From assembly GCF_036323735.1 (NCBI RefSeq), contig NC_086025.1:108285188-108349187 (forward strand): a DNA stretch of 64,000 nt. Reading direction: 5' to 3'. Of this stretch, positions 34,201-48,467 are shown in pieces (within the stretch, counting starts at the first letter, position 1; each line of letters begins with the position of its first letter). This DNA comes from Rattus norvegicus. Taxonomy: Eukaryota > Chordata > Mammalia > Rodentia > Muridae. The notes under the pieces were generated by a model. The model was not told where the DNA came from. It worked only from the letters and a program-made list of their open reading frames with translations, and searched no databases. A program made the position numbers and the translations under genes.

Positions 34201-37200
34201 GAAAGAATGTGGGTACTTGGGAGGTCTCCGGGAGGGAGGGTGGGAGCCCAGTTCAAACCCTGACTCTGCCTTCCTTTGCTGTATTCCTTTTGGGGAGTGA
34301 TTTGGTTTCTCTGAGCTTCAGTTTTCTCTTCTATAAAATGAGGAGTTGAGGTAACCTTTTGCATCGGGCTGCTGTGGGCAGTAGGTAAATTGGTCCACAG
34401 GGGCAGGGAAGATGGTGGGTTCTGAATATTGCAGGCCATGCTTGTTGTGCCCATCCTTGGCTACACCTTCCTGCTGGCATATTAGAAACCCAAAGAAACA
34501 GAAGAAAGGCAACACCCATTCCTCATGGTGCCCTCCTCTGACTTCCTTCTAACCTATGATCACATAGCATTTACCTCATTTTTGCTAAGAATTTGCCCAG
34601 GTTGCTGCATCGGGCCACTCTATGGTTCCTGTCTGGTAACAGGGCTTGAAACATCCCATGTGGTTGTCTTCATGTATTTATTTACTCTACTGTCCCTGCT
34701 CAGACAGTCTTCTGGGGTCCCTTCTATCTGAAAGTGGGGCTTTGTGTTTTGGGGTGTTGATTTTTGGTACCAAGTAGCCCCTAAAACTGTACCAGTGTCC
34801 ATTGGCCCCAAGCCCCCTGAAGTCCTGTGACTGTGCTGGGGTATGGCAAGGGGGCTAGAGGACAGCTGTCCCTAGGTCTCTAGATTTCAAGGGACTCCAA
34901 GAATGGCTCTGGATGACCCCAGAAGACCCTGCTTGGCTGTGGATCCCACCCTCACATTGCAAGGTTCCTAAAGATACGGTGCTTGTTAGGGACCCAGAAT
35001 AAGGCTGGTTATGTGACACACAGGAACAAAGTCAGCATGGCCTGCTTCTAGGTCCCCAGGGTCCCAAATAGAGCACTCCTGCCTGAGGGTTGTGGGTAGG
35101 ACCCCCAGAGCTTCTTGGTGAGCAATCATGTGAGGAAAGAAGGTCTCCCCAGGCCTTATCCTGCGCCGCTGTGAGCTGGACGAGGAGGGCATCGCCTTCT
35201 GGGAGCCACCCACCTACATCCGCTGTGTCTCCATTGACTACCGGAACATCCAGATGATGGTGAGGTTGACCCAGGGGCTTCGGGACACCATTCCCACTCC
35301 TTGGACATGAGGTTGGGGGCTGCAGGGACCTTCAGGCAGCGGAGGTCCCTGGCCCTGACCTGGCTGTGACCCGCAGCGGTGCCAGCACCCAATCCCTTCC
35401 ATTTCCCCAGACCCGAGAGCACCTGGCGAAGGCGCAGCGGGGGCTGCCAGGGGAGGGGGTCTCAGAGGTCATCCAGACACTGCTGGAGATCTCACAGGAT
35501 GGCACCAGCTACAGCGGCGACCTGCTCTCCACCATCGATGTCCTGAGGAACATGACAGAGATCTTCCGCAGGGCTTACTATAGCCCCACACCCGGGGATG
35601 TGCAGGTGGGGACAGCTCCAGCGGGGGACACTTGGGGAACTGTCAAAGGAACCAACCCAGAGCCCAGGCAGAGATGAGGTCTTCAATGCTGAGTGTGGGC
35701 TGGGCTGTGACCACACCATAGTAATGAGTCTTAAACATGGTTACATACTGAATCCTGGCCTGGTCATAGGATGATTTCTGTTCCAGATCATATACTGGGG
35801 TCCTGGTCACAAACTCTGACCTTAATGATAAACCAGGTCCTGTCCTTGGTCAAAGGCTAAGCTCTGACTCTTGTCATAATAGCCATAGATTAAATCAATC
35901 ATCCTGGAATCTGCTCACACACTGAGCCCTGGCCTTGGTCCCATATATGCCCTCACCCTAATCACATACTGAGCCTTGATCTAATTCTGGCTACACTCTG
36001 TCCTCTGATCCTGGTCATACATAGCCTTGATCCCAGTCACTGACTGAGTCCTGATCTGGGTCAATTGTTGAGCCCTGGTTCTAGTAGTATAAACGGAGCC
36101 CTCACCCTAGTCATAGGCTGAGCTGTGATCTTCCTCATGCACTGATGCCTTGCCCCATTTCTCTGGTTCTTCTTATTTCCAGAACTTTGTCCAGATCATC
36201 AGCAACCTGCTGGCGGAGGAGAACCGGGACAAGTGGGAGGAGGCACAGCTGGTATGTGTGGAGGCCTGGCGCCCTCAGTGCTAGCCACGGGACAAGGATA
36301 GCAGCAGGCAGCTCTAGGCCTTCTACACCTCAGGCCAGCCATGTTGGGGCCTTGTTGGGTCTTCTGTATGAGTCTCCACACTGCTCCCAGTGGGTTGCAC
36401 GACCTTGAAATCACCCCTTAACCTTGTGGCTTTTGTTTCTCTACCCATCTGTGGAAGTGCTGTGGCTTTTCCCTGGGGCTGGAGAGGTGGGGGAGGGGAT
36501 GAGAAGAACAGGAACTGTGTTAAGAACACTAGGTGTGTCCTGGGGGGGGAGAGGATGGGGATGGGGAGTCCTCCCCATCTGGTCTACAGTTGTATTCCAG
36601 CTGACCACAAGCCTGCTATCACACTAACCCCGGGGCAGTAACCCTCACGGGGAGTATTTGGAACACTTTCCCTCACTCCAGCTTAGGGACCCCTGTGATA
36701 CGCTCAGCAGCTTCTCTGACCTTGGCTATAAAATGACTTAGAGGCCAGGAGCCTGCTACCCTGCTATGCAAGGGAATGACCCACAGGGCCCAGAAAAAGA
36801 GGTAGCAGAGAAGGGAAGGAGGCAGGGGTGGGGCCACAAGCATCTCCCCCAACTTGAGCTTCCCTGCTTCTCTCTATCTCAGATGGGCCCCAACGCCAAG
36901 GAGCTCTTTCGACTGGTGGAAGACTTTGTGGATGTCATCGGCTTCCGCATGAAGGATTTGAGGGATGCCTACCAGGTGACAGACAATCTGGGTAAGCCCC
37001 TCCATGCCCTGGTCCTGTGACTTTTTTTTTTCCTCATCTATAAGATAAGAAATCACCACACCCTTCTGCAGCCACATGGTAGCCTGGGGCTTAGGTCTGG
37101 GGGGTTGATACCAGGAGCCTTTGGGACCTCAGACTTAGGCAAGGACTTGGAGATCTCTGAATGCCAGGGACACACTCAGGAATCCAGCCACCCCTGAGGT

Positions 37201-40200
37201 TGAAGCTCTCTTCATCCTATTACCCCAGAGCCACCTCTGCAGCTGCTGTTTCTCTGCCCTCGGGTTCTACAAAGCCTAGGTGCAGTAGGACAGGAGACTG
37301 GTGTTTGCCTGGTTGCTGTTTTCTCCTTCCTGTATCATAAGAGTGGAGTAGACTGGGCAGCAGATCCGAGGGTAACTGGTGGCTGTCCTCATAAGTATAC
37401 ATTAGTGCTTGAGATGTTCCTCAACCTAGGCTCCACCTCTTCGTCCCTAAGAATGGGACTCCAGCCTCCCACTCTGAGTCTCCCCAGCACTGGCTGTGTC
37501 CCCACCTCTTCCAGCATGAGACTGATGTTTTGTGGCCTTGGACCTGATACCTGTCTCTGCCCTCCTTCTCCCCTCTACCTCCACCAGGTCAGACTATGTA
37601 CCACAGGCTAACTATGTCCCCTTCCCCCTCTAGGCCTCTTGCTAAGATGCCACCCCCCCCCAGCCAAGACTCCAGGCTCCATGGCCTTTAGTGCCATGCC
37701 TTTACAAGCAAAATGCCTGTGGCCTCATCTTTTCAAGGCCTGAAAGCCAAGTGGGCCCAAAGCCCCCAGTGTCCATCTGAGCCTGTTATCCCAGTTCCAG
37801 AGAAGCCCTGACATGCCACCCCAGGCATATCTCTAAAATGTCTGAACCCCTGATTCTGCTCCCCGTCACAGGACCTAGGAGTCCCATGCTCCTGCCTCTG
37901 GGCCTCCCTGCCTTCCACCGACAGGGCCATATTTCAGGGGGTCGCTACCACAGTCTGATCTGATCTCACCCTGTGCTCTCTGCCACTTTTTTCCCCTGTC
38001 CCTGGGATATGTCCCTCTTTTTTTCCTGTCCCCCAAGGTTTCTGATGAGTTGGTCTCCAACCTCCTCTTCCTCTTTCAAGAAAGGTAGGGGTTGGGGAGT
38101 GTATTCGAGGTAACCGAGCTTCGGGCATAGGGTCTCTCTATTTGCGTGGGAGGTCTCCGTGAGAGAGGGGCAGCAGGTGTGGAGGGAGAATTCAGAGTAG
38201 TCAGGTAGGATGTTACTCTTCTGCATCCTAGCCCAGGAAACCTCTGCCAGGGGAACTAGTCTTTGGAGCCCTCCCAGTTCACACAAGACCAGGCTCCAGC
38301 CTAGCACCAATCTTAGCAAGACGTCCTAGAGGATGTCCCTGTTTGCCACACATCTTATTCTAGCACACACACACTAGAGTAGTGATCAAAGGCCAAGGGG
38401 GACAGGACTGGGAGACAGAGGGAGGGCCCTTGTAAGAGAGGTGGCTTTCAGGCTGGAGAGTGGCTAAGCTGTTAAAGGCTAGGTTCACAACCAAAAATAT
38501 AAGAGAGGTGGCTTTCCTAGCTCCCTTTCATGCCCTGTAACCCACTGTAGGCATACACTCTACCCTTTAACCACTGACATAGCCTGGGGTTACTTGTAAC
38601 TTTACTGAAGAGCAGGAACAGCTGAGCTCTAGGGTACATTCTCTAGGTACACTCCTTGTCCTGTCCACCTTTCCTCTGTGCCACCTACCCTGCTTGGCCA
38701 GGCTCAGCAGCCTCCCCACCTGGCCCTGCCCTCCTGGGACTCTGAGGCATTGGGAGCCCAAGGATTCTCTCACAGTGTTCCATAAAGTATCTGCCGTCCA
38801 GAGGCCATGGGGACAGACAAGCCTTCCTCTGAATGCCAGCACTTGGCTGGCCCTTGGTGCTGAGCGCTCCCCAGTGAAATGAGTGCTCTATCTCATTTGG
38901 CACATGTCTGAGTCTGCATGCAGGGCCATACAGGTGCTGAGGATATGTGGGCAGTAGACCCCTCTGGGTGTGCACACAGAATGGAGGCCGTCACTGGTGG
39001 CAGCAAAGGGGGGACGGGTTTGATGTTCCCATACAGAGTATGACCTATGACCCAGAGATGAGTGCCTAGCTCCTGTAGATCTTTCTGTGCCCACAGAAGA
39101 CACCTGGCCATAGTGACTGAGCTTGATTCTCAGTACTCACCAGTCTAAACAGGACCTGGTTGGGTCTCAGTCTTTAAGATAAGACTTCCTGTAGGGATTC
39201 TGGCCTGCTGTCTCGTACAGTCCCCATCGGCCATCTTTAGACTCTGGGGATTTTACTCATGTGGGAGCGGGAGACTGTGGAGGAACTAGTGAGTATGGTA
39301 GTTAGGGTCTACAGGCTTAGTGCTCATACCTGACAGAAACCTGGCCATGTGGGCCCGGCCCACTCTTAGCCTCGGGAAACGTGTTCCACTGCCTTGCCCC
39401 AAAGCCTAATGCCTCGTCCCAGCTGACTTCCAGGTCGGTGATGCTGTGTTTGTGTTGCCCCTACCCTGCCTCAGTGCTCAGCATCCACAAGCTTCCAGCC
39501 AGTGGGGCCACCGACATCAGTTTCCCTATGAAGGGCTGGCGTGCCACTGGAGACTGGGCCAAGGTGCCAGAGGACAGGGTCACCGTGTCCAAGAGTGTGT
39601 TTTCCACAGGGCTGGCAGGTGAGGCTTGGGATTGGGATGGGCCTGCTAAGAACCAGGATCCTAGAGCCTGAGACTCATCGCCTTGAGATATTGTATAGGG
39701 TTCCGTGAATTTTCTCTAGTGACGGGATATCCCTGGTATTCGTTGTTATTCCTGAGGCCATCTCCTTGCCACAAGCACCCTTTGCCTCCGTGGGAGGGTA
39801 CCCAGGGAAACTTCCTAGCCAGAAGGCCAAGCAGAGTGAAAGGACTTGGGTGGATCACTCAACAACAAGGACGCAGGTTCCCAGGTCCCCATATCTCTTG
39901 TGCGGTCACTTGAGGAGATGAGCGAGTTCCCTCTCCCCATATAGGTCCAGGCGGTTGCTCCGGATCCCAGCTGCCCTCCTCATCTGTGGTGGGACATACC
40001 TTCTCCTGTCAGGACCTTGGACATGACTGTATAGATGAGACAATGGAGGCCACTGGGCGAGGTGCAGGATAGTGGGCAGTAGCAGGGTTGGGGTAACCTG
40101 TGCTCCCTTCCAGAAGCTGACGATTCATCTGTGTTCGTGGTTGGTACTGTGCTCTACCGGAACTTGGGCAGCTTCCTAGCCCTGCAGAGGTGGGTGACTT

Positions 40201-43200
40201 GGGAAGGGGATGGCCTGAGCTCCTACAGGTGGCCAGTAAGAGACTGGTAGGCTGGGCATGGTGGTATGGGGATGCGCAAAGCATGCCCCGACGCTGGGGC
40301 TGGGCTACAAGACTGGCTCAGGGCCACCCCACACCTCTGACAGCCTTTGCCACTTTGATGTCCCCAGGAACACAACTGTCCTCAACTCTAAGGTCATCTC
40401 CGTGACTGTGAAGCCCCCACCTCGATCGCTCCTCACACCCTTGGAGATCGAGTTCGCCCACATGTACAATGTGAGTGCTGCCCACGTGTGTGGGTGCCCG
40501 GGTACCTTGGTCAGGTCTGAGTGCATCCCCGTTCACTCCTCTCAGGCAGTAGCTTTTGGGGTTACTAGCAGAGTGACTCTCGTCTGGATTCCAAGTGAGG
40601 AAACTGAGTCTTTGAGCTCCCAGGACCACATAGCAGATTGGTGTGGATGCTGAGTTAGCCCATTCTGACCTGCCCCCTAACCTATCCCTGTGCTCAATGC
40701 CTCCACTCCAGACTCTGATCCCCCGGGGGAGGGGGATCTGCTTGATACTTCCTGTGCCCATGACCCAGCATCCTGGGAGCTGTATGACAGGCCATCTACC
40801 CCAAACCAGGTCTCCAAACCTCTAGGATTTGCTCCCTTCCCTGCCCAGGTTGCTGGGAACATGTGATCGCCACTTTCTGCCAGAGTCAGGGCTGACCAGC
40901 AGGCTATATCATTCAGGGCCTCTGGGATGACAGTGCCAGGAGCGTCCTTCCAAAGCTCCCTAGGACTCCAGGCCACTGCTGCCATGCGACCCTTGCAGGC
41001 CCCCAGCTCCAGGGATGCCTGGATACCTTGCTGGGCATGAGGAGACCTTGGTGGCTGTCAGTCCTCTTATATGGCTGTTCAGAGACTAGAGCTGAAGCTC
41101 CTGCATCCCACTGTCTCTGCTTCCGGTTTGGTTGAGTAAGAACCCCAAGGGGGTAAGGCAACTGCATTACTCAGCCGGGATGTGGCAGTACCAGGTCCTA
41201 GTCCTCAGACCAGGGGTGTGGGGAGTCTCAGGAAGAACTCAAACCTGTCCCTTTGTCCTTTGTGACCTTGGTGGGGATTGTTTACCTTCTCTGTGCCTTT
41301 ATCAAACAGGGACAAGTGATTCCCGAGAGTCTTCAGGGCACATAGCCACTGTGAGCATAGTACTGACCCCACTGTGGTTTCTCCCATCTCTCCAGGGCTC
41401 AGCCAAGTAGCCCTCACAGTGATGGTGTCCTGCACTGCTCTTCAGATCCTCCTGCTTCCAGGACCAAGCACAGCGACAGGGCAGCTTCCCCCTCCTCCCC
41501 CACTCCCTTAGGCAACTCTACCACTTCCCCATAAGACATGGCTTTATCCTTTAGCCCAGCCCTATCATGAGGTCTGGATAGGAACCGAAGTCATGTGTTG
41601 GGCACTGGAGAGAGAGGGTCAAGCCAGGCCTAAGTGACACAAGCACTCCTCTCTGCTCTGAACTATAGGGGTTTTCCCTCTTATACAACACAGTCTTTTG
41701 GGGGAATGTCACCAGGCGTGTGTGTAGTGCCTCTGTGAGTGGATTCAGTGACCCAGGTTGGGGCTAAATACGGCAGTGGCCCTGACCTCCCTTCTTTATC
41801 TCCTAGGGCACCACCAACCAGACTTGTATCCTGTGGGATGAGACAGATGGGTAAGTTCTTTTGGACTTAGTAGCCCTGGGACTCTAGGATGGTGGGTGGT
41901 GGGAGGAGCTTGCAGCATGCTTGGGTAGTGGGGGGCAGGTTTAAGGTGGTGGAGCCACCATTCCCTGGACCTCTGGCCACTAGTACATCTGCATGGTCCT
42001 CCCTTTCTTCCTGCTCAGGTCTGACTTCAGAACCTATTGGCCTGTCCTTCTTATTCTCCTTGGGAAGTCCATGACTCCAGGAAGGAGGGCCAGAGAGATG
42101 TGCCCTAGCTAGGTGCTGAAGTGGGGCACTCAGGCTATTCTGTCTTGGTGTCGGGTTTGGTGCAAGTGTCAAGCACTGAGAGTCAGGAATGTGGCTGTGT
42201 GGACTAAGACAGCTTCAGGGTTGAGGACCCTGAGACTCCAGCTAACCCAGTGGTGTTGGGGCTTCCTGGTGTCCCCAGCAGCATCATGTGATCCTGGGCC
42301 CTGTGCTTAGGCCTTTTCAAGTGCATAGTGGTCATCAGCCTGCTCCAGGGCACTCTGTAAATGAGTGGGGCCTCCTGGCTGGAATAAGAGGCCCAGGTGG
42401 AATGAAGGGGAGGTGTGGAGGGACCTCCTGAGGGAGAAAGTATTTGGCAGGCTGACATAGAGTTCATGGAAGCCAGGAGCTTGCTTGGGTTGAAGGGTTG
42501 AGGGAGGACTGGAGGTGGGGCTGTGCCTATGGGCCTTGGCATGTGTTTAGGATGGTCTGGTTGGAAGTAAAGAACAGAGATCTTGTTCCCTTTCCCAGGA
42601 TGGGTGGCGTGGGAACTCAAGTGGTCCCAGGCATGGGCAGTGTGTGTAGCAAGCCTAGGCGCTGCAGGTTATGTAGTTATGGGTGTGATCTAGGCATCTG
42701 GGAAGGTCTCTCAAGTGACTGGCTTGGGAGATGACAAAGACTCTAAGAGAGGTATGACCGCAGCACCAGCAGGAAGGCTTGGAGGGCTCAGGGAGGCTGG
42801 AGAAGCATGGGCGGGAGGCAGGATAGAGGGGTGATGGTGGCCAACAGTGAGCTATCATGTGGGACTAGTTATCCCCACCCATCTTCTGGTGACTGGGACC
42901 ACTGAGGTCCCAGTCACCTCTGCATCCCAGGAATGAGGGGCAGTGCACAGTAGAAAAGTAGATCCAAATGAATGTCAGGTCCTGTCCTACACCAACAGGA
43001 GGTCAGAGACTCTGTAACAGGTTGTGTGGCACCTTTCCAAGCAGGGTCACTGTGGCCTCTGTGTGTATGTATGTTGTGGGGGAGGCTGATCTCTACACAG
43101 GGTTCTGGCAAGCTCTGTGCAGTGGGTGTCTGAGGGGCAATCAACCTGTTCACCCTCTTAGTCCATACTGGCACCTTGCAGAGCCCTCCTCTAGTAATGT

Positions 43201-46200
43201 AAAGACCAGCCTCCTGGTGGGGACAGCCCATCAGATAAGTCAAGGACACTCTCCCTCACCAGGTTATAGCCCACCAGGCACCTCATGAGTTGAGGATCCT
43301 ATCCTTGGAGCTGTCAGCTGCCTGATATTGGGTAGAATCAGGGCAGCTCAAGGACTCCGGTGAGCCTTCAGATGTTGTAAGTTAGTGTGACCTCTACCTG
43401 ACTTATTTTTACAACTGTGGTAATGACCTCAGTCTTACTCTTCTGCCCCAGCCCTAGAGAACTGGAGCATGGAAGGTCGGACCCCAGGAGAACAGAATGG
43501 TACCAATTCAGTTGAGTGGCCCACTTCTAGGCAGAGACCCAAGTCCAACCTGGGATTACTCTTCCATCCCCATTTACAATTACAAGGACTCCAGAGGCTA
43601 CAGCCAGCCAGAAGGCCAGTGGTGATTAAGGAGAATGCTCAGAACAGGCATCTAGAACTGTTGAGCTGAGGCTAGAGGAGGACTGGATGGTGGACAGGCT
43701 GGCTTTTGTAACTTCTCTGAGTCCTATCTACCCTTCTCCCCTTTGCTGAGTGGCTCCTTGGTCCACAGCTTGTAGTCATTACTTCTACTCTGACTTGTGA
43801 ATGTGAGCGTTTTCCTATTGGCCTGAAGGGGGCAGAGCAACGGCCTACTTTCCTCAGTGTGCCTGACATGCCTGGTATGGCCTGTGCTTGCCTGTGCTTG
43901 GCTGAGAATAGGCCTAGGGGCCAAGGAACGGCCTGGCCACTAGGGAGAGGACAGCCTTCTGTGACTGCCACCTGATAGAGGGTGACCTTTTTGTACTGTA
44001 CTTGTGACCCATAACCAAACCATCCTAATCTAGGGTAGAGTCCAGATCCCCAACTGAAAGTGGGCTGAGACCAGGCACTAGTCATACCTGAGTGCTGACC
44101 CTCACTGAGACATTGAGCCCTAGTTCTGGTCAAACGCTTATCATAGGTTAAGTGTTAACACTAGTCACACACCACGCTCCTGTTCAGACACTAAATGCTG
44201 ATTCTCATCACAAACTGAGCCCTGATCTTGGTTACACACTGAGCCCTGACCTGAGTCACACATTTATATTCCTAACTCTGTGCATACTGAACCTAGATCC
44301 TGCTCATACACACAGTCTTGATCTAGCTCACACACTAAATGCTAATTCTCATCATACACTGAGCTCTGTTCCTGGTCACACACTGAGCTCTGACCCTGGT
44401 CCTACACTGAGCTCTGTTCCTGGTCACACACTGAGCTCTGACCCTGGTCCTACACTGAGCTCTGACCCTGGTCCTACACTGAGCTCTGACCCTGGTCCTA
44501 CACTGAGCTCTGACCCTGGTCCTACACTAGCTCTGTTCCTGGTCACACACTGGGCTCTGCCCCTGGTCACACACTGAACTCTGCCCCTGGTCCTACACTG
44601 AGCTCTGTTCCTGGTCACACACTGAGCTCTGCCCCTGGTCCTACACTGAGCTCTCTTCCTGGTCACACACTGAGCTCTGCCCCTGGTCACACACTGAACC
44701 CTGATCTTGGCCCTAGGGTGAGCCCTGCCCCTTGTCTCTGTTGGAACCGTTAATGTCTGTTGACACTCATTCCATATATGACACATGTTTCGAGGATCAC
44801 CTTCTTTTCCAGCCACACATGACAGTTGATAGTGTGACACATTCTTGTAGGGAACAAGCCAGAGGCTCTCACCTACAATGTAGACCCTCTTCCCTTTCCT
44901 CTAGGAATATCCACATACCTGCAAGGACTCTGGTAGTGTGCACACTGGAGGTCTCTGTCTAAGTGCCTTAAACATCTGTTCAGAGCCTCTGATGTAACCC
45001 TATCCTTATGTAATGTCTGTCATCTATGTCACTGGATCTGGGTCTTGAACTCTAGGTTGGCAACTGGATTCAAGAGCTGTCTTTACCCACCTAGAGAAGC
45101 ATCGCCAGTGATTCTGAGAGTCTGGGGTAAGAAGTGAGAAGGAAGAGGAGGATGGGAGGGGCGAGTCCTTGCTGGCATATACTAACCAGGCTGCATCCAC
45201 AGAGAGCTCCAGCTTTGTGTGTCTCCACTGAGAGGGACAATGACAGTCACAGGTGTATTCCCACAGTCTCCTACCACCTGCTAGGATGAGAACTGATTGT
45301 GTGTGGGAATGGACATCAGGAAGCAGGGCAGCATGGGTGAGATGGTTGAGCAGGTCATGGTGGTCAGTGCTGGGCAAGGTAGGAGATCAGGAGTGGAATG
45401 GAGTGAGGTTAGAACAGCAGGGGTATAGGGTGAATGACTGAATGGAGGATGAGATCCAGAGGCATCCAAAGGACAAACAGGTGCCTGAAAAGGGACCAGA
45501 TGTCACAGGAAGTAGGCCCTTGTAATACAGAAAGGCCTGAGCTCTGACCTCGGGTGTTGACAGAGCTGTCCCTCTTCACGGCTTTTCTTTTCAAACTCTT
45601 GATCCTTTCCTGGGTGGAACTGCCAAGTCCCACTAGGTCCACCCAATTCTCTCACAAAGTTCCTGCCCCACTGTCTTTGTCAGTCAGGTCACAGCCTTAG
45701 GCTTGAAGGTTCCCACTGAGCCCAGTACTATGTTCAGGGACCCTCTCTTGGACACCCCGGCAAAGGCATATCTTAGGAGTCTGACCCCTCTTTCTGTTTG
45801 TTTGCCTGTTTGTTTGTTTGTTTGTTTGTTTGAGACAGGGTTTCTTTGTGTAGCTCTGCCTATCCTAGATAGAATTCACTCCATAGACCAGTCTGACCTC
45901 AGACACAGAGATCTGCCTGCCTCTGCCTCCCAAGCTCTGGTGTTAAAAGTGTGTGTGCCACCACAGGCCAGATCAAGAGTCTGTTTCTTTAAAAGTTCAT
46001 CACCTTGGAGAAGGCAGGTAGTACTGACAGGCCTACCTGCTAGGGCCACCTGTGCCTGTCATTCTTCATTGTGTTTGCTCCTACTGGGGCAAAGGAAAGA
46101 AAAGGGAGCAGGGAGGGTGAATTTAAGGTGACTTCCTACAGAGGCCTCTGGGTTGGAGAGCTGGAAGGGGTTCATTGGGTCATGAAGGCACATCCAGGAA

Positions 46201-48421
46201 CAAGACCCTCACCCCACCCAGAATTTGGGGTGGGGTGAAGCATCCACTGCTCTGATCCTGCTTTTCTAAGGGGTCCCATCTTCTCTCCCCTGTCTTTCCA
46301 TCAGTGATGCAGTCTGTCTCTGGTGTTACCTTGGGGTAGGCACCAGGTCTTATCCACAGGGTCCTGACTGTAAGGCACATGGTGGCCTTGCAACAGATGT
46401 TGTCCAGGGTATGAGTGTGCCCAATCTTAATGAGGTTACCTTCTCCCTGGGGAGAGTGGTAATTCACCTACTCATTCATCCACTCCATCATTTACTCCTT
46501 GAACACAGGACAAAGACTTGTAGCCCAGTTCTCCCCACGCTCACCTGTGAATACACCTAGCAGGATGCCCTTGGGTACCAGCCAAGTCCTGTCCTGAGGG
46601 CTGCAGGTCTTTGGGATCCCATAATCCAAGCTTTTCCAGCTATGGAGTACTTGGTTCTGTCCCCACTGGCTATGCAATCACAGGCTTCAGTTCCCAACTC
46701 TAAGATGAGACAGGGAGAGGGGGGCTTACTTTCAGGACTCTGTAGGGACCCCACCAAGCTGCCTCTGCCTGCCTAGTCTTCTTCCTCACCACCCCACACT
46801 CCTTTGTCTCCTCTCTTTTCTTTGCTCCCTTTTGGAGACAGGATAGTATTCAGTAACTCAGGTGGCCTGGAACTCATGGCAATTCTTCTGCCTCAGCTGG
46901 GATTGCAAGAGTGAGCTTTTACAAGAAGCCTTACCTTGATACTTGGCAGGACTGCAGTTGCTTCCCTCAAAACATGGCTAAGGAGGAGCTTCAGAGTGGA
47001 TGGAGGATTTGAATTGGGGCAGAGCTGAAGGGCTTTCCCATCATCCTTTGCCACTTCAGAGATCCATTTGTCCTGCAGGTTCCCCAGGCTGCTGGGTTTT
47101 TGTCTGCAACATTCCACTAGACATGGAGGGGTAGTCCCAAGGCTGAGCTAGTGGGGCATATAGGCTCGTAATACCCACTACAAGTGAACCCTGGCCTGGA
47201 CCTGTCCTGAGGCCTTTGTCTGACTACCTGGTTACATGGGCAAGCTTCCGTCATGTTGAGCCTTGTTTTCTCCACTTATGGAATGGCTGCCATGGTTGGT
47301 GATGTGCTGAGGGTCAGAAGGTATCCTAAAGGACACCAATAAGCCTCACAGACACAGTACTATCCCATAGGCCAGCGGCACATACTGGCTGGCTGGAGTA
47401 TACCTTGGCAGGAGGGTATGGGAGTCCAAGGCCACAGTATAGAGTATACAGAAGCCCAGCAGAGTGCAGTTGGAGATGGTAGAGCTGCAAGGAGAGGTCC
47501 AAGGAGAGAGGGGTAGGGAATGGGGCAGAGAACATATAGGTCAGGGAAGTGACTCCCCAGGCCTGGGGGTCCCTTTTCTAATCACTGTACCTCTTTTTAG
47601 ATGTGGAAACTAGGCTCTTTGTCCTCAGACTTAAGGAGAGGTGGAATTGGTTTGGGCCCTGTTCTCAGACTGCAGGGCAAATGGAAAGGAAGACACATGG
47701 AAGGCCTTTCCAGTTAGCTGGGAGGTTTGAGTGATGTGGGAGCCTGCTCCTGGCCCTCGCCTGCAAGTGTCAGAATGATGGAGGTAACCAGGTCTTCTGG
47801 ATCAGGTGAACAGTGAGGTGTAGCAAGGAGGGTGGTAGTGTCAAAGGCAATCATGAGGGCTGTCTGTCTGTCTGTTCTCACTACCCTGGCCTGTCAGGGA
47901 GCACACTGAGGCTCCAGAGGGAGGAGCATGCACCAGCACTGTGCTGGGTGCATCAAGCTGAAGAAGATTCTTGCATTTGGGGGACATTGTCCATGCTCAA
48001 GACAGGCTGATGTTGCAGGGCAGTAACATGCTCACAGCAAGCAGGGGCTCACAGTGCCTGTGAAGGAGAGCACATTGGACCAGGTAGCATTACCAGGCTG
48101 TGAACTTTGGCTGGTGCAGAAGGTCCTAGCATTGGTGATGTGCGGTGGGGACTGCACTTGTGGACATGGTGATAATGTCTGTGCTGATGTAGGTGCTGCT
48201 GGTGCTGGCCTGAGGATGCGTTGATGAGGGAGGAGGAGGGCTGGGTAATGTCTATGTTGAGAGCGACTGAGTGGTACTTGCTGGAGCTTGTGCAATGAGT
48301 AGGAGGCGTGGAGAATGGGGTGGTGTGAGAGGTGCTAGTGACAGGGTGGTGGTGGTCGTCATGGATCTGTGATCTGTGCTGCTGCTGCTGCTGCTGCTGC
48401 TGCTTGTGCTGCTGCTGCTTG

Positions 48422-48467
<46 letters not shown>

